NCBI GenBank assembly: GCA_016929795.1
Contig: JAFGIA010000197.1
Span: 1 to 17,787 of the forward strand
Reading direction: 5' to 3'
DNA: 17,787 bases
From: Anaerolineae bacterium
GTDB lineage: Bacteria; Chloroflexota; Anaerolineae; JAAYZQ01
Positions 5,633-13,853 of the stretch are shown piece by piece. Numbering within the stretch: the first letter of the stretch is position 1; each line of letters starts with the position of its first letter. A program made the position numbers and the translations under genes. Below the pieces are notes generated by a model. That model was not told where the DNA came from. It worked only from the letters and a program-made list of their open reading frames with translations, and made no database searches.

Positions 5633-6913
5633 ATGATCGACACCAAGCCAATGCACCGCCGGCGCTTTCTGCAGTGGGCGGGAGCAGCCGGGATGACGGC
5701 CCTGGTGGCAGCATGTGACACGGGGCAGCCACCAACGGGCGACCCGGCAACCTCCCTACCCGAGCGCCCTGCCCACACTCCCACCGCCACCGCGAGCGCC
5801 ACACCGACAGGCACGCCATCGCCCACAACACACGGCGGCACGTTCTACTCGCCGCTCCACTCCCCCCTGCAGCCCACGCCCACGCCCACGCCTACGGTGG
5901 GCAGCGCGCCCACAGACACGGTGCCGGCAGCGACGCCCACAGACACGCCGACGCCCACGCCCCCGCCCACCCCTTTCCCGCCAGGCGCACCCACCCGGTT
6001 GGGGTTATTTGTAGCCTGGTACCACCCACAAGTCATGGAGCTGATCGACACGGGGAACGTGGCTGTGCTCAAGACGCTCGAGTTCGACCCGAACTTTTTA
6101 TCAGAGGTGCGATCGCGCTCACCACAGACGCTGATCGTGGGCCGGATGACGCTGGGACAGATAAACCTGGCCACCGCTGACCCGCTCGCAGAAGCACGCC
6201 GTGCAGTCGACGCGGTGCGGCCCCTTGCGCTGGACGACGCGCGCCGGGGGCTGGTGGATGGGTGGGAAGGATTCAATGAACCGGTGCCCGGCGACGCGGA
6301 GCAGATGCGCCGCCTGGCCGAGGTGGAGGCAGAGCGGGTGCGGCTGCTGGCGGCGGAGGGGCAGCGTGCCGTGGTGGGCAACTTTGGCACAGGCCAGCCG
6401 CCGATCGAGTGGTGGCCTGCGTTCCGTCCGGCGCTCGAGGCGGCAGCGGCGCACGACGGCTATCTCGGCCTGCACGAGTATTCAGCCCCGACGATGTGGT
6501 ACCACACCAATGTGCCGCCGCTGACCTTCGAGGCCCGGGCGGGCGACGAGGGATGGCTGACGCTGCGCTACAGGAAGGTATACCGCCAGTTCGTACAGCC
6601 GTGGGGCCTCGACCTGCCGCTCATCCTCGGCGAATGTGGCATCGACGGGCTGGTGCAGAACCGGCCGGGACCGCCAGGCAAGGGCTGGAAGCACTTTGGC
6701 CCATACTGGGCCGAGCTCGGCATGGGGCCCGACAGCGCGGGCAATTATATCGAACAGCTCGCCTGGTACGACCACGAGCTACAGCTCGACAGTTATGTAG
6801 CCGGGGCCGCGATTTTTGCAATGACGGCGTTTGAAGAGTGGGACAGCTACCAGATCCAGGGCGAGGCGGCACAGATCTTGCACCAATACCTGTCGGTGCA
6901 CCCCGCACGTTAG
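5633..6913 (+). CDS. Tat-exported lipoprotein with glycosidase-like TIM barrel
   Basis: The 426-residue protein begins with a twin-arginine signal (HRRRFLQWAG) and a lipobox LVAAC with Cys28, so it is likely exported folded and lipid-anchored. Residues 29-120 are a Pro/Thr-rich spacer of TPTPT type, typical of surface proteins in this group. The domain from about 121 to 426 (RLGLFVAWYHP ...) has the two glutamates expected of clan GH-A glycosidases: E216 in WEGFNEP (acid/base) and E334 in LILGECGI (nucleophile), plus LHEYS between them. It probably hydrolyses or binds a glycan outside the cell, but family and substrate cannot be assigned. ATG 5633 is chosen from the promoter position; Met7 would also work. 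The histidine kinase gene is divergent from it. The roles of the two glutamates are inferred from motif context. Confidence 0.75.
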   Translation: MIDTKPMHRRRFLQWAGAAGMTALVAACDTGQPPTGDPATSLPERPAHTPTATASATPTGTPSPTTHGGTFYSPLHSPLQPTPTPTPTVGSAPTDTVPAATPTDTPTPTPPPTPFPPGAPTRLGLFVAWYHPQVMELIDTGNVAVLKTLEFDPNFLSEVRSRSPQTLIVGRMTLGQINLATADPLAEARRAVDAVRPLALDDARRGLVDGWEGFNEPVPGDAEQMRRLAEVEAERVRLLAAEGQRAVVGNFGTGQPPIEWWPAFRPALEAAAAHDGYLGLHEYSAPTMWYHTNVPPLTFEARAGDEGWLTLRYRKVYRQFVQPWGLDLPLILGECGIDGLVQNRPGPPGKGWKHFGPYWAELGMGPDSAGNYIEQLAWYDHELQLDSYVAGAAIFAMTAFEEWDSYQIQGEAAQILHQYLSVHPAR

Positions 6914-6999
6914 GGAAGAGCTGTTCCACGCCGCAAGCGGGGTCAGAGAGAAGTGACGCCCGCGGGCAGCAAGGGAAACCATGAGCAAGGGTGACATAG

Positions 7000-9504
7000 A
7001 TGATCGGACGCACACTGAGCAATCGTTACAAAATCATTGCCGAGCTGGGCAGTGGCGGGATGGCGTGGGTGTACCTCGCGGAGGACCAGGTAGAAGGCGG
7101 CAGGGTGGCGATCAAGGTCCTCTACCCACAGCACAGCCAGGACCTGGGCTTTTTGCAGCGCTTTATCCGCGAGGCCAAGCTATCGATGGCCCTGTCACAG
7201 TCTGCGCCGCAGCCGAACGTCGTGCGCGTGCTCGACTATGGTGCCGATCGCGACACGCACTATCTGGTGATGGAGTATGTGCCAGCGCGCGACCTGGGCG
7301 AGATCCTGACAGAGGAAGGTGCGCTGGAATGGCAGCGTGCTCTTTACCTGGCGCGCCAGGTCGCGCTTGCCCTTGACCACGCCCACCACCACGAGATCGT
7401 GCACCGCGACATCAAGCCATCGAACATTATGGTGCTGCGCGATGGCACCGTGCGCGTGCTCGATTTCGGCATTGCCCGCGCGCGTACGTCGCCCGAGCTG
7501 ACACTTTCGGGGTTCGTCGGCTCGCCCAACTATGTGGCTCCCGAGCAGGCGACGGGACAGACCGTGGACGTACGCGCGGATATTTATTCGCTCGGCGTCG
7601 TGCTCTACCGGATGTTGAGCGGCGATCTCCCCTTCCAGGGCGAGACGCCGTGGGCGATTGTGAACCAGCACATCGCGGCACCGCCGCCCAACCTGGGCGA
7701 GGTGCGGCCGGAAGTGCCAGAGCCGGTGGTGCGCCTGGTCGATCGCATGCTGGCAAAACGGCGCGAGGATCGCTTTCAGACGCCTGCGGAGGTGATCGAG
7801 GCGATCGAGGCCGTGTTGGCGGGCGAGGAGCTGCCCGACACGATCATCGCACCGCCGCCAACCGAGACAGCCGAGGCGCTGTACGAGCGAGCCCGCCAGG
7901 CGATGGCAGGCGAGCGGTGGCACGAGGCAATCGACCTGTTCAGCCGGGTGCTCAAGATCGACCCCGAATACAGGGATGTGAGCGAGCAACTGAGCCAGGT
8001 GGGACACCAGATCAGGCTGGCCGCGCTCTACCGCCACGCCCACCGCGCGGTAGAGGGCGGGCGCTGGCAGATGGCGATTGACGAGATCGCCAAAATTGAA
8101 GAGATGGCTCCCGGTTACAAAGATGTGGCAGCGCTGCGCACCCAGGCAGAGCGGCGCGAGAGGATGCAGGTGCCAGGCGGCAGCGACGCGGGCGAGTTTC
8201 CTACACAGGAAAGCATTGAGGAGGAAGAGGAAAAGCCGGGAGCAGCGGTCGTGGGCGCGACGGTGGAACGCGCGCCGCTGGCGCAGGCCGACAGGCCCCG
8301 GCGCCGGTGGTGGCCGTGGGCGGCCGCAGCCCTCATCTTGTTGCTCGCAGCAGGCGCCGCGTGGGCAGCATTCGGCGGCATTTCTGGGGATCATGGCTGG
8401 CCCGCAGCCCTCATCGGGCGGACGACGGCGACAGACACTGCCACACCCCCACAGCCGACCGCAGTGGCAGCCACGCGCGCTGCCACCGCACCGCCGACGG
8501 CCACCCGCCCCCGACCATCCGCCACCCCCTCTCCAACCGCCTCGCCACGGCCGACCCACACGCCGCGCGCGACAGGCACCCAGATGGCCCCCATCGCCAC
8601 GGCCACCCCCACTTCCACCGCGACGCCGACGGCCACCCAAGTTGCGGCGGCTACAGACGAGCCCGAACTGGCAGGGTGGATCGCGTTCCCACGATTCGAC
8701 ACAGCGCGGCGTACCTATGACGTGTACCAGTGCCAGGCCGACGGCGAACCATGTACCCGGGTGGCGATGCAGGCCAGCCAGCCTGATTTTCTGCCGGGCG
8801 GGCAGCGCCTCGTCGTTCGATCGTGGGACACAGAGAACAAGGGGCTGTTTGTGATCGACAGCCGCGGACAGCGCGTGTGGCGCATCACAGAGCAGATCGA
8901 AGCAGCGCGTCCCAGCGTCGACGCACAGGGAGAGCATTATGTCTATCACTCGCGCCAGGAGGCAGACCGCGAGGCGCGCATCTATCGCGCCTTTGGTACC
9001 GAGGTTCGCGTGCTGGAACGGGAAGGCGACACAGTCCGCGGCAAGTCGCCTGCCTGGACGCCCAACGGCAAGATCCTCTACACCGGGTGCCTGGGCAATG
9101 CGTGTGGCATCCTGCTGATGAGCGCCGACGGCGCTGCACCACGCCAGGTGGTTGCGGGCACGACAGAATCGAACGCTGAGGCGTCGCCTGACGGGCAGCA
9201 CATCGCGTTTATGTCAAGGCGCGACGGCGACTGGGAAGTATACATCGCCGCCGCAGACGGCAGCAACCTCGTGCGCGTGACGGACTATGCAGGCAACGAC
9301 GGGCTGCCCACGTGGTCGCCCGACGGATCATGGCTGGCGTTTGTGTCAGATCGCGACGGGGCGTGGGCCGTGTGGGGAGTGCGCGCCGACGGCAGCGACC
9401 TGCGCCGTCTCTTCCCCATCGGCGGCCCTCTGGAAGGCCCGGTGGCAGGCGCAGCCCCTCACGAACTGCAAGGGTGGGTGGAAGAGAGAATTACCTGGGA
9501 ATAG
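7000..9504 (+). CDS. Receptor-like Ser/Thr protein kinase with external TolB-type propeller
   Basis: This 834-residue protein has a Hanks-type kinase domain at about 10-272: glycine loop GSGGMAWVY, Lys39 (VAIK), Glu58, catalytic HRDIKPSN (135-142), DFG (155-157) and APE (180-182), so it should be active. Residues 290-385 are TPR-like repeats (YERARQAMAGERWHEAIDLF and a second copy), often used for partner binding. An acidic stretch and an Arg/Trp anchor (RPRRRWWPW) lead into one membrane helix (about 440-458). Then comes a Pro/Thr/Ala-rich spacer (475-552) and an outer domain (556-834) with TolB/PD40 strands (ASPDGQHIAFMSRRDGDWEVYIAAADG, TWSPDGSWLAFVSDRDG). The layout suggests the propeller senses an outside ligand and the kinase reports inside. 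AAGGGTGA before the ATG supports the start. No substrate is evident. Confidence 0.92.
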   Translation: MIGRTLSNRYKIIAELGSGGMAWVYLAEDQVEGGRVAIKVLYPQHSQDLGFLQRFIREAKLSMALSQSAPQPNVVRVLDYGADRDTHYLVMEYVPARDLGEILTEEGALEWQRALYLARQVALALDHAHHHEIVHRDIKPSNIMVLRDGTVRVLDFGIARARTSPELTLSGFVGSPNYVAPEQATGQTVDVRADIYSLGVVLYRMLSGDLPFQGETPWAIVNQHIAAPPPNLGEVRPEVPEPVVRLVDRMLAKRREDRFQTPAEVIEAIEAVLAGEELPDTIIAPPPTETAEALYERARQAMAGERWHEAIDLFSRVLKIDPEYRDVSEQLSQVGHQIRLAALYRHAHRAVEGGRWQMAIDEIAKIEEMAPGYKDVAALRTQAERRERMQVPGGSDAGEFPTQESIEEEEEKPGAAVVGATVERAPLAQADRPRRRWWPWAAAALILLLAAGAAWAAFGGISGDHGWPAALIGRTTATDTATPPQPTAVAATRAATAPPTATRPRPSATPSPTASPRPTHTPRATGTQMAPIATATPTSTATPTATQVAAATDEPELAGWIAFPRFDTARRTYDVYQCQADGEPCTRVAMQASQPDFLPGGQRLVVRSWDTENKGLFVIDSRGQRVWRITEQIEAARPSVDAQGEHYVYHSRQEADREARIYRAFGTEVRVLEREGDTVRGKSPAWTPNGKILYTGCLGNACGILLMSADGAAPRQVVAGTTESNAEASPDGQHIAFMSRRDGDWEVYIAAADGSNLVRVTDYAGNDGLPTWSPDGSWLAFVSDRDGAWAVWGVRADGSDLRRLFPIGGPLEGPVAGAAPHELQGWVEERITWE

Positions 9505-9526
9505 CACCTGGTAGGGAGGTGATCCG

Positions 9527-10690
9527 ATGGCGGTACAGATCGATCCATATTGGAAGCAGGTTCACGATGGGGCGACCATCGTCGATCTCCACGCACATCC
9601 CTCACTCAAAACATCCCTTTTCAAGCGGGCACTTACCCGGCGCCTGAGGGCGAGTCGTGCCTTCGACCCGTTTAGTGTGCGCACCGACTTTGTGTCGCTG
9701 AAAAAAGGGGGCGTCGACGTGCTCCTGTCGACAGTGTACGCACCAGAGAAGGGCATCTACAGAGAGTGCGTCTATTTGAGGCTGCTCCGCTTGCTGATGC
9801 CAGGCACCTGGAAACGCCTCTTCTCAAAAGCATCGTTCGACGTGACGATGACCATGCTCGACACGATGGAGAAGCAGGTGCGCGAGGCCATCGACCCGGA
9901 GACGGGCAAGCCGATGGGGCAGATGGTCAAGTCGGTGGGCGAGCTGGATCGGTTGCTTGCCACCGACGGCGACAGGCCGATTGCCATCATCCACAACATC
10001 GAGGGGGGGCACAGCCTCGACGGAAACCTCGACAACCTCAGCCGCCTCTTTGACCGGGGCGTGGCCTACCTCACCCTGGCCCACTTTTACGCCAACGAGG
10101 CGGTGCATCCCTGCTTCCCCTACCCCGAGAGCGTGCAAAAGTTTGGCTGCTTCCGTGGCGACCGCGACCTGACCCTGGGGCTGACCCCTTTTGGCGAGCA
10201 GGTGGTGGAAAGAATGGTAGAGATGGGCATGATCCTGGACATCGCGCACTGTACGCCGCCAGCGCGCCGGCGGATCTATGATATCGTCGGCACCCGCGCG
10301 CCGCTCCTCGCCTCGCACGTGGGCGCGTACGAGATCAACCCCAGCCCGTACAACCTGCAGGACTGGGAGTTGAAACAGATCGCCAACGGAGGCGGCGTGG
10401 TGGGCGTGATCCTGATGAACTACTGGCTGATGCCGCACGAGACCAAGCGCGGCCTCAACTTTGTGATGCGCACGCTCGACCACTTTGGCAAAGTGGCTGG
10501 CCTCGACCACGTCGGCATCGGCACTGATTTTGACGGCTTTACCGACCCGCCGGACGATCTATGCGACGCAAGCGAGCTGGGCCGGCTGACCCAAAGGCTG
10601 ATCGCAGAGGGGTGGAACGAGGAAAAGATCGGCAAGATCTGGGGCGGGAATGCGCTGCGCATGCTACGCCAGGCGTGGGGCAGGCGGTGA
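9527..10690 (+). CDS. Membrane dipeptidase (renal dipeptidase) family M19 metallohydrolase
   Basis: The 387-residue protein has the M19 metal-site pattern: His22-x-His24 (DLHAHPS), Glu159 (NIEGGHSLDG), His241 (DIAHCTPPARR), His264 (ASHVGAYEINP) and Asp334 (GIGTDFDGF). The family uses two zinc ions to hydrolyse dipeptides, and some members act on other amides. The first motif is usually HxD; here it is HxH, as in many other amidohydrolases, which may mark a subfamily with another substrate. There is no signal peptide, so it is cytoplasmic. The ribosome site GGAGGTGA is excellent. It lies 22 bases after the kinase gene and could be co-transcribed with it. It ends only nine bases from the converging radical-SAM gene with no clear terminator between. 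Confidence 0.9.
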   Translation: MAVQIDPYWKQVHDGATIVDLHAHPSLKTSLFKRALTRRLRASRAFDPFSVRTDFVSLKKGGVDVLLSTVYAPEKGIYRECVYLRLLRLLMPGTWKRLFSKASFDVTMTMLDTMEKQVREAIDPETGKPMGQMVKSVGELDRLLATDGDRPIAIIHNIEGGHSLDGNLDNLSRLFDRGVAYLTLAHFYANEAVHPCFPYPESVQKFGCFRGDRDLTLGLTPFGEQVVERMVEMGMILDIAHCTPPARRRIYDIVGTRAPLLASHVGAYEINPSPYNLQDWELKQIANGGGVVGVILMNYWLMPHETKRGLNFVMRTLDHFGKVAGLDHVGIGTDFDGFTDPPDDLCDASELGRLTQRLIAEGWNEEKIGKIWGGNALRMLRQAWGRR

Positions 10691-10699
10691 ACAGGTAGG

Positions 10700-11737
10700 C
10701 TATCGACAGCAGCCAGACGGGCGATCACCCGGTGGCCAAGGGGATCGATCGCTGCCCGGGACCGCGAGGGTGCAACACGCCTCCTGAAAGCCACTTTCCA
10801 GGCCCAGCTCAGCAGCCAGGCGCACCGTATCCGGGTGGGGGTAGGCCACGACGTTGGCCCCGGCGCGCACGGCCAGCTCCTCCATCGCCTTGCCCACAAC
10901 CCCTGCCGGGCGGGCACAGCCGAGCGTGAGCGGTGTGCCAGGCATCAGCAGGCGCGCCACGGCAACGAGCCGCCCCACCAGCCCGGCGGCCGGAGGCACC
11001 GTCGCCGCCATGCGGGTGCCCGGCAGGGGACGCAGGGCGACGATGACGAGCACCTCGGCACCCACCCGCCGCACAATCTCCAGGGCGGCCAGCTCACCGC
11101 GGAACTGGCCAAAGTGGAGCCCGGCGACGATGTGCGGCGCCACGGCCAGTCCAGCCTCTCGCAGCAGAGCCAGCCCCTGCTCATAGTCGGCTGGCGTGTA
11201 AGGCAGGCCATAGACATCGCGGATCGTCTGCTCGTCGCCGATCACGTCAAAGAGGGCCTGGTCTATGCCGGTGTCAGCCAGCGCACGAGCTGTCGCCGCG
11301 TCCAACATGCCAGTGTGGACAATGACCTCGAGCCCGAGGCGCTTGATCGCGGCGATCGCTTCCAGGTGTGCCCGCAGGGGGACGGCTCCAGTCCCATCGG
11401 CCCCACCGCTAATGAGCATTCCCCGGCACCCACCAGCCTGGAGGTTGTGTGCCAGCGCCAGCAGCGCCCCCGGTGTGGTCGCAGGAAACATCGTCTCCAA
11501 TAGTTGGCGGCCACAGTGCGCGCAGTCGAGGGCACAGGCCGTGCCCGTGAGACTCACCGCCGCAAAACGATGGGGCTCGTTGGCATAGTCCTCGGTAGCA
11601 TAGCGGCGCGCGCCAGGCACGGCCAGGCCCAGGCGCGGCGGAAAGAGATCGAGCCGCGTCTGCCATGCCCGCGCCTGAAGCTCGGGCCAGGGCAGGGCGA
11701 ACAGGGCCTCAGGACTGGCCGTCTCCAAAACCATCAT
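10700..11737 (-). CDS. Radical-SAM protein, LipS1/LipS2-type lipoyl synthase subunit
   Basis: This 345-residue protein carries the radical-SAM cluster motif CALDCAHC (C68, C72, C75), a glycine strand LISGGADGTG and a biotin-synthase-like barrel (HTGMLDAATARALADTGIDQALFDVIGD, VAPHIVAGLHFG). Cysteines C274, C321, C322, C343 and C344 may hold an auxiliary cluster. In the non-canonical lipoate pathway two such biotin-synthase-like proteins, LipS1 and LipS2, each insert one of the two sulfurs into octanoyl groups. It is the last gene of the operon with ligase and LipT, which supports that role; which of the two it is I cannot say. It overlaps the preceding gene by 29 bases. Start ATG 11737 or the next codon, 11734. 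An alternative role is another sulfur-inserting or carbon-skeleton radical-SAM reaction. Confidence 0.78.
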   Translation of the reverse strand: MMVLETASPEALFALPWPELQARAWQTRLDLFPPRLGLAVPGARRYATEDYANEPHRFAAVSLTGTACALDCAHCGRQLLETMFPATTPGALLALAHNLQAGGCRGMLISGGADGTGAVPLRAHLEAIAAIKRLGLEVIVHTGMLDAATARALADTGIDQALFDVIGDEQTIRDVYGLPYTPADYEQGLALLREAGLAVAPHIVAGLHFGQFRGELAALEIVRRVGAEVLVIVALRPLPGTRMAATVPPAAGLVGRLVAVARLLMPGTPLTLGCARPAGVVGKAMEELAVRAGANVVAYPHPDTVRLAAELGLESGFQEACCTLAVPGSDRSPWPPGDRPSGCCR

Positions 11738-12767
11738 AGTCCCGCAACTGGTAACGGATCAGGGCAACGTCCTCGACGTCAGGCTCGAAGGCATAGTTGC
11801 GGATCGGTCGGCCTGGACGCTCATTGCCAAAGGGCCGGTTGCAGGCGGTGCGGCCGTTGCTGCCAGGGCAGCCGGAGGTCATGAACGGCTCGCCGAACCG
11901 GATGCATTCTTCCAACACCTCTTCGGCCACGCCATAGTCGACGATCCGCCCCGCGCCGTCAAAGGCCATCGCCTCGCAGCGTCCCAGGTCGCGATCGATG
12001 ATGTAGCGGGCCAATTGGACGCGGCGGTATTGACCATAGCTCGGCTGGCGGAGGTCTTGGAGACTCGTGCCCGCCTCGGGGAAAAAGCTAAAGAGGTGCG
12101 TGGTGGCGCCCACGTCATGCGCACGCTGTGCCGTGGCCACCATCTCTTGCTCCGTCTCGCCCAGGCCTACGATGAGGTGCACGCCGACGTGCCCCCGGCC
12201 AAATATCTCGGCTGCGCCTGCCAGCATCTCCCAGAACTGCTCCCAGCGGTGCGGCCCGCGCACCTCGCGCCCGCGGGTGCGCTCGAAAATCTCGGGCGTG
12301 GCGGCATCAATGGCCACCGTGGCAATGTCGGCCCCCGCCTCCCGGCTCTCAACCAGCCGTCTCGGATCACGAATCACCGTCGGCGAGATCAGGGCCGAGA
12401 CAGGGCGCGCCGTCTCGGTATGAAAGCGGTGAATGATGGCGTTCATATCGTCAAAGGCGCGGGGATGGGTGATCATGCCCACGCACACGCGCTGTAGCTG
12501 ACCGCCATCCTCTTTCAGCCGGGCGATAATATCGCTCACGGCGTAGGTGGGCCAGCGCACGCGGATAAAGGTGCGGTCTGCTTCAGCACCGGCGACATCG
12601 CGCACGCTGTTCAGCCCACAATAGGCGCACCGCCCGGTGCATCGCTCTTCGTAGGTGAGAAGCAGGTTCAGGCCGCGCAAAAAAGAGTTGCGGCGAAAGG
12701 TGTTGGGATAGTAGCCGAGCGACTTGGCAGCCGCCATGCTCGTTTGCACATACTCGGGACTGAACAT
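11709..12767 (-). CDS. Radical-SAM protein, LipS1/LipS2-type lipoyl synthase subunit
   Basis: The 352-residue protein has the radical-SAM motif CTGRCAYC (C43, C47, C50) after the strand LNLLLTYEERC, a barrel with VGVHLIVGLGETEQEMV, and a C-terminal pair C300 and C309 (SGCPGSNGRTACNRPFGNERPG) suited to an auxiliary iron-sulfur cluster or sulfur source. This is biotin-synthase-like, but biotin synthase itself is unlikely because no bio gene is nearby and the neighbours are lipoate genes. Together with the overlapping downstream radical-SAM gene it forms the two-protein lipoyl synthase expected in the LipS1/LipS2/LipT route. AAGGAGG before ATG 12767 supports the start, 18 bases after the lipT-like stop. 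The LipS1 or LipS2 identity is left open. Confidence 0.8.
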   Translation of the reverse strand: MFSPEYVQTSMAAAKSLGYYPNTFRRNSFLRGLNLLLTYEERCTGRCAYCGLNSVRDVAGAEADRTFIRVRWPTYAVSDIIARLKEDGGQLQRVCVGMITHPRAFDDMNAIIHRFHTETARPVSALISPTVIRDPRRLVESREAGADIATVAIDAATPEIFERTRGREVRGPHRWEQFWEMLAGAAEIFGRGHVGVHLIVGLGETEQEMVATAQRAHDVGATTHLFSFFPEAGTSLQDLRQPSYGQYRRVQLARYIIDRDLGRCEAMAFDGAGRIVDYGVAEEVLEECIRFGEPFMTSGCPGSNGRTACNRPFGNERPGRPIRNYAFEPDVEDVALIRYQLRDYDGFGDGQS

Positions 12768-12785
12768 CCTATTCCTCCTTATGAG

Positions 12786-13853
12786 TCAGGCCTTGGGCCG
12801 TCCATAAGCCCGAAAGGCGATCCACGTCTCGGCGACGGCGGCGCTCAAGGCCTCCCCATCCGCCGTCCAGCGCCCGTCGAGGTACTGCCTGTTCGCCAGC
12901 GCCTGGCGCATAGGCGCCGCCCGGGTATCGAGCCATTCGCGGGCGTGAGATGCCAGGCCGGCAGCCCCCTCGCCCTTCACCGCGCGCGCCGCGGCCTCTC
13001 CCGCCGTCTGCCCGCTCAGCACGGCCGGCGCGATCCCCCCACCCGTCACCGGGTGGGTCAATCCCGCCGCATCCCCAGCTAGGAGGACCTGGCCGACCTG
13101 CACGCACGCCACGGTGCCGCCTGTGGGGATGGCCCCGCCGGAGCGGCCGGCTGCATCGGCGGCCGAGAAGCCGAGCCGGTCGAGGAGGCAGGCCAGGGCG
13201 TCGCCAGGCCGCCCGCCCATCTCCAGGTTGACGGCCACCCCCACGTTGGCCGTGTCGCCTTTTGGAAAGAGCCAACCGTACCCGCCTGGATAGCCCGGAT
13301 CGAAATAGACTTCGGTGCACGCGCGGGGTGCAGGCAGCACAACCTCCACCTGGGCCGCGTGCACAAAGTGCGATTGACGCTGCCCCACCCAGCCGCCGAC
13401 CGTCGAGTAGGGGCCGTCGGCACCGACGACCACCTGCGCCCTCACCCCTGCCTCGCGGCGGCCGCGGCGCAGGAGCACCTCGTGCCCATCCCACTCGACG
13501 GCGCGCCACCCCACGCGCAGCTCGGCCCCGGCGCGATGGGCCAGCACGGCCAGGTGCCTGTCAAAGAGCGCGCGCTCGAGCACATAGCCGCGAAAGGGCC
13601 TGTCGACCCTCTCGCCGTTCGGCAGGGTGGTGCGCATGTGCTGGATCTCTTGCGCAATGCACGCGGCCGGGATGGGCACGGCCTGGGCCAACTGCCACGG
13701 CACAAACTCGGCGCACTGCACCGGCAGTCCGATCTGGCGCCGCCGCTCCACCAAGAGCACACGCACGCCCCCCAGGGCGGCCTGCCGGGCAGCGCAGCAG
13801 CCGGCTGGTCCTGCGCCGACCACCACGACGTCAAAGAACTCGACGTCGCTCAC
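12786..13853 (-). CDS. lipT: FAD-dependent geranylgeranyl-reductase-like oxidoreductase, LipT-like
   Basis: This 355-residue flavoprotein has the dinucleotide motif VVVVGAGPAG (about residues 9-18), the acidic end LLVERR, the middle VVGADGPYSTV, and the second FAD motif LLAGDAAGLTHPVTGGGI. It belongs to the geranylgeranyl reductase family of FAD enzymes. Such a protein, LipT, accompanies lipS1, lipS2 and sLpl genes in the alternative lipoate pathway, where it is thought to supply electrons; the same setting here supports the name. The chosen GTG overlaps the ligase stop as GTGA, a classic coupling; the frame is open further upstream but that would run into the ligase gene. Cytoplasmic. An isoprenoid-reducing role is the alternative, less likely in this context. 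Confidence 0.78.
   Translation of the reverse strand: MSDVEFFDVVVVGAGPAGCCAARQAALGGVRVLLVERRRQIGLPVQCAEFVPWQLAQAVPIPAACIAQEIQHMRTTLPNGERVDRPFRGYVLERALFDRHLAVLAHRAGAELRVGWRAVEWDGHEVLLRRGRREAGVRAQVVVGADGPYSTVGGWVGQRQSHFVHAAQVEVVLPAPRACTEVYFDPGYPGGYGWLFPKGDTANVGVAVNLEMGGRPGDALACLLDRLGFSAADAAGRSGGAIPTGGTVACVQVGQVLLAGDAAGLTHPVTGGGIAPAVLSGQTAGEAAARAVKGEGAAGLASHAREWLDTRAAPMRQALANRQYLDGRWTADGEALSAAVAETWIAFRAYGRPKA

Noticed and set aside
5760..5980. Tandem-like CCCACGCC/CCGACGCC repeats as a possible CRISPR or minisatellite
   Set aside because: They are irregular codon-level repeats encoding the Pro/Thr spacer of the lipoprotein; no spacers or constant repeat length.
7195..9201. 668-codon open frame on the minus strand opposite the Ser/Thr kinase
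   Set aside because: It is antisense to a clear kinase/propeller gene, has no recognisable motif and is rich in Cys, His and Arg, as expected from the complement of GC-rich coding DNA.
12769..13509. 246-codon minus-strand frame inside the LipT-like gene
   Set aside because: Shadow in another frame, Arg/Gly-rich, with no motif; the FAD motifs are in the overlapping frame.
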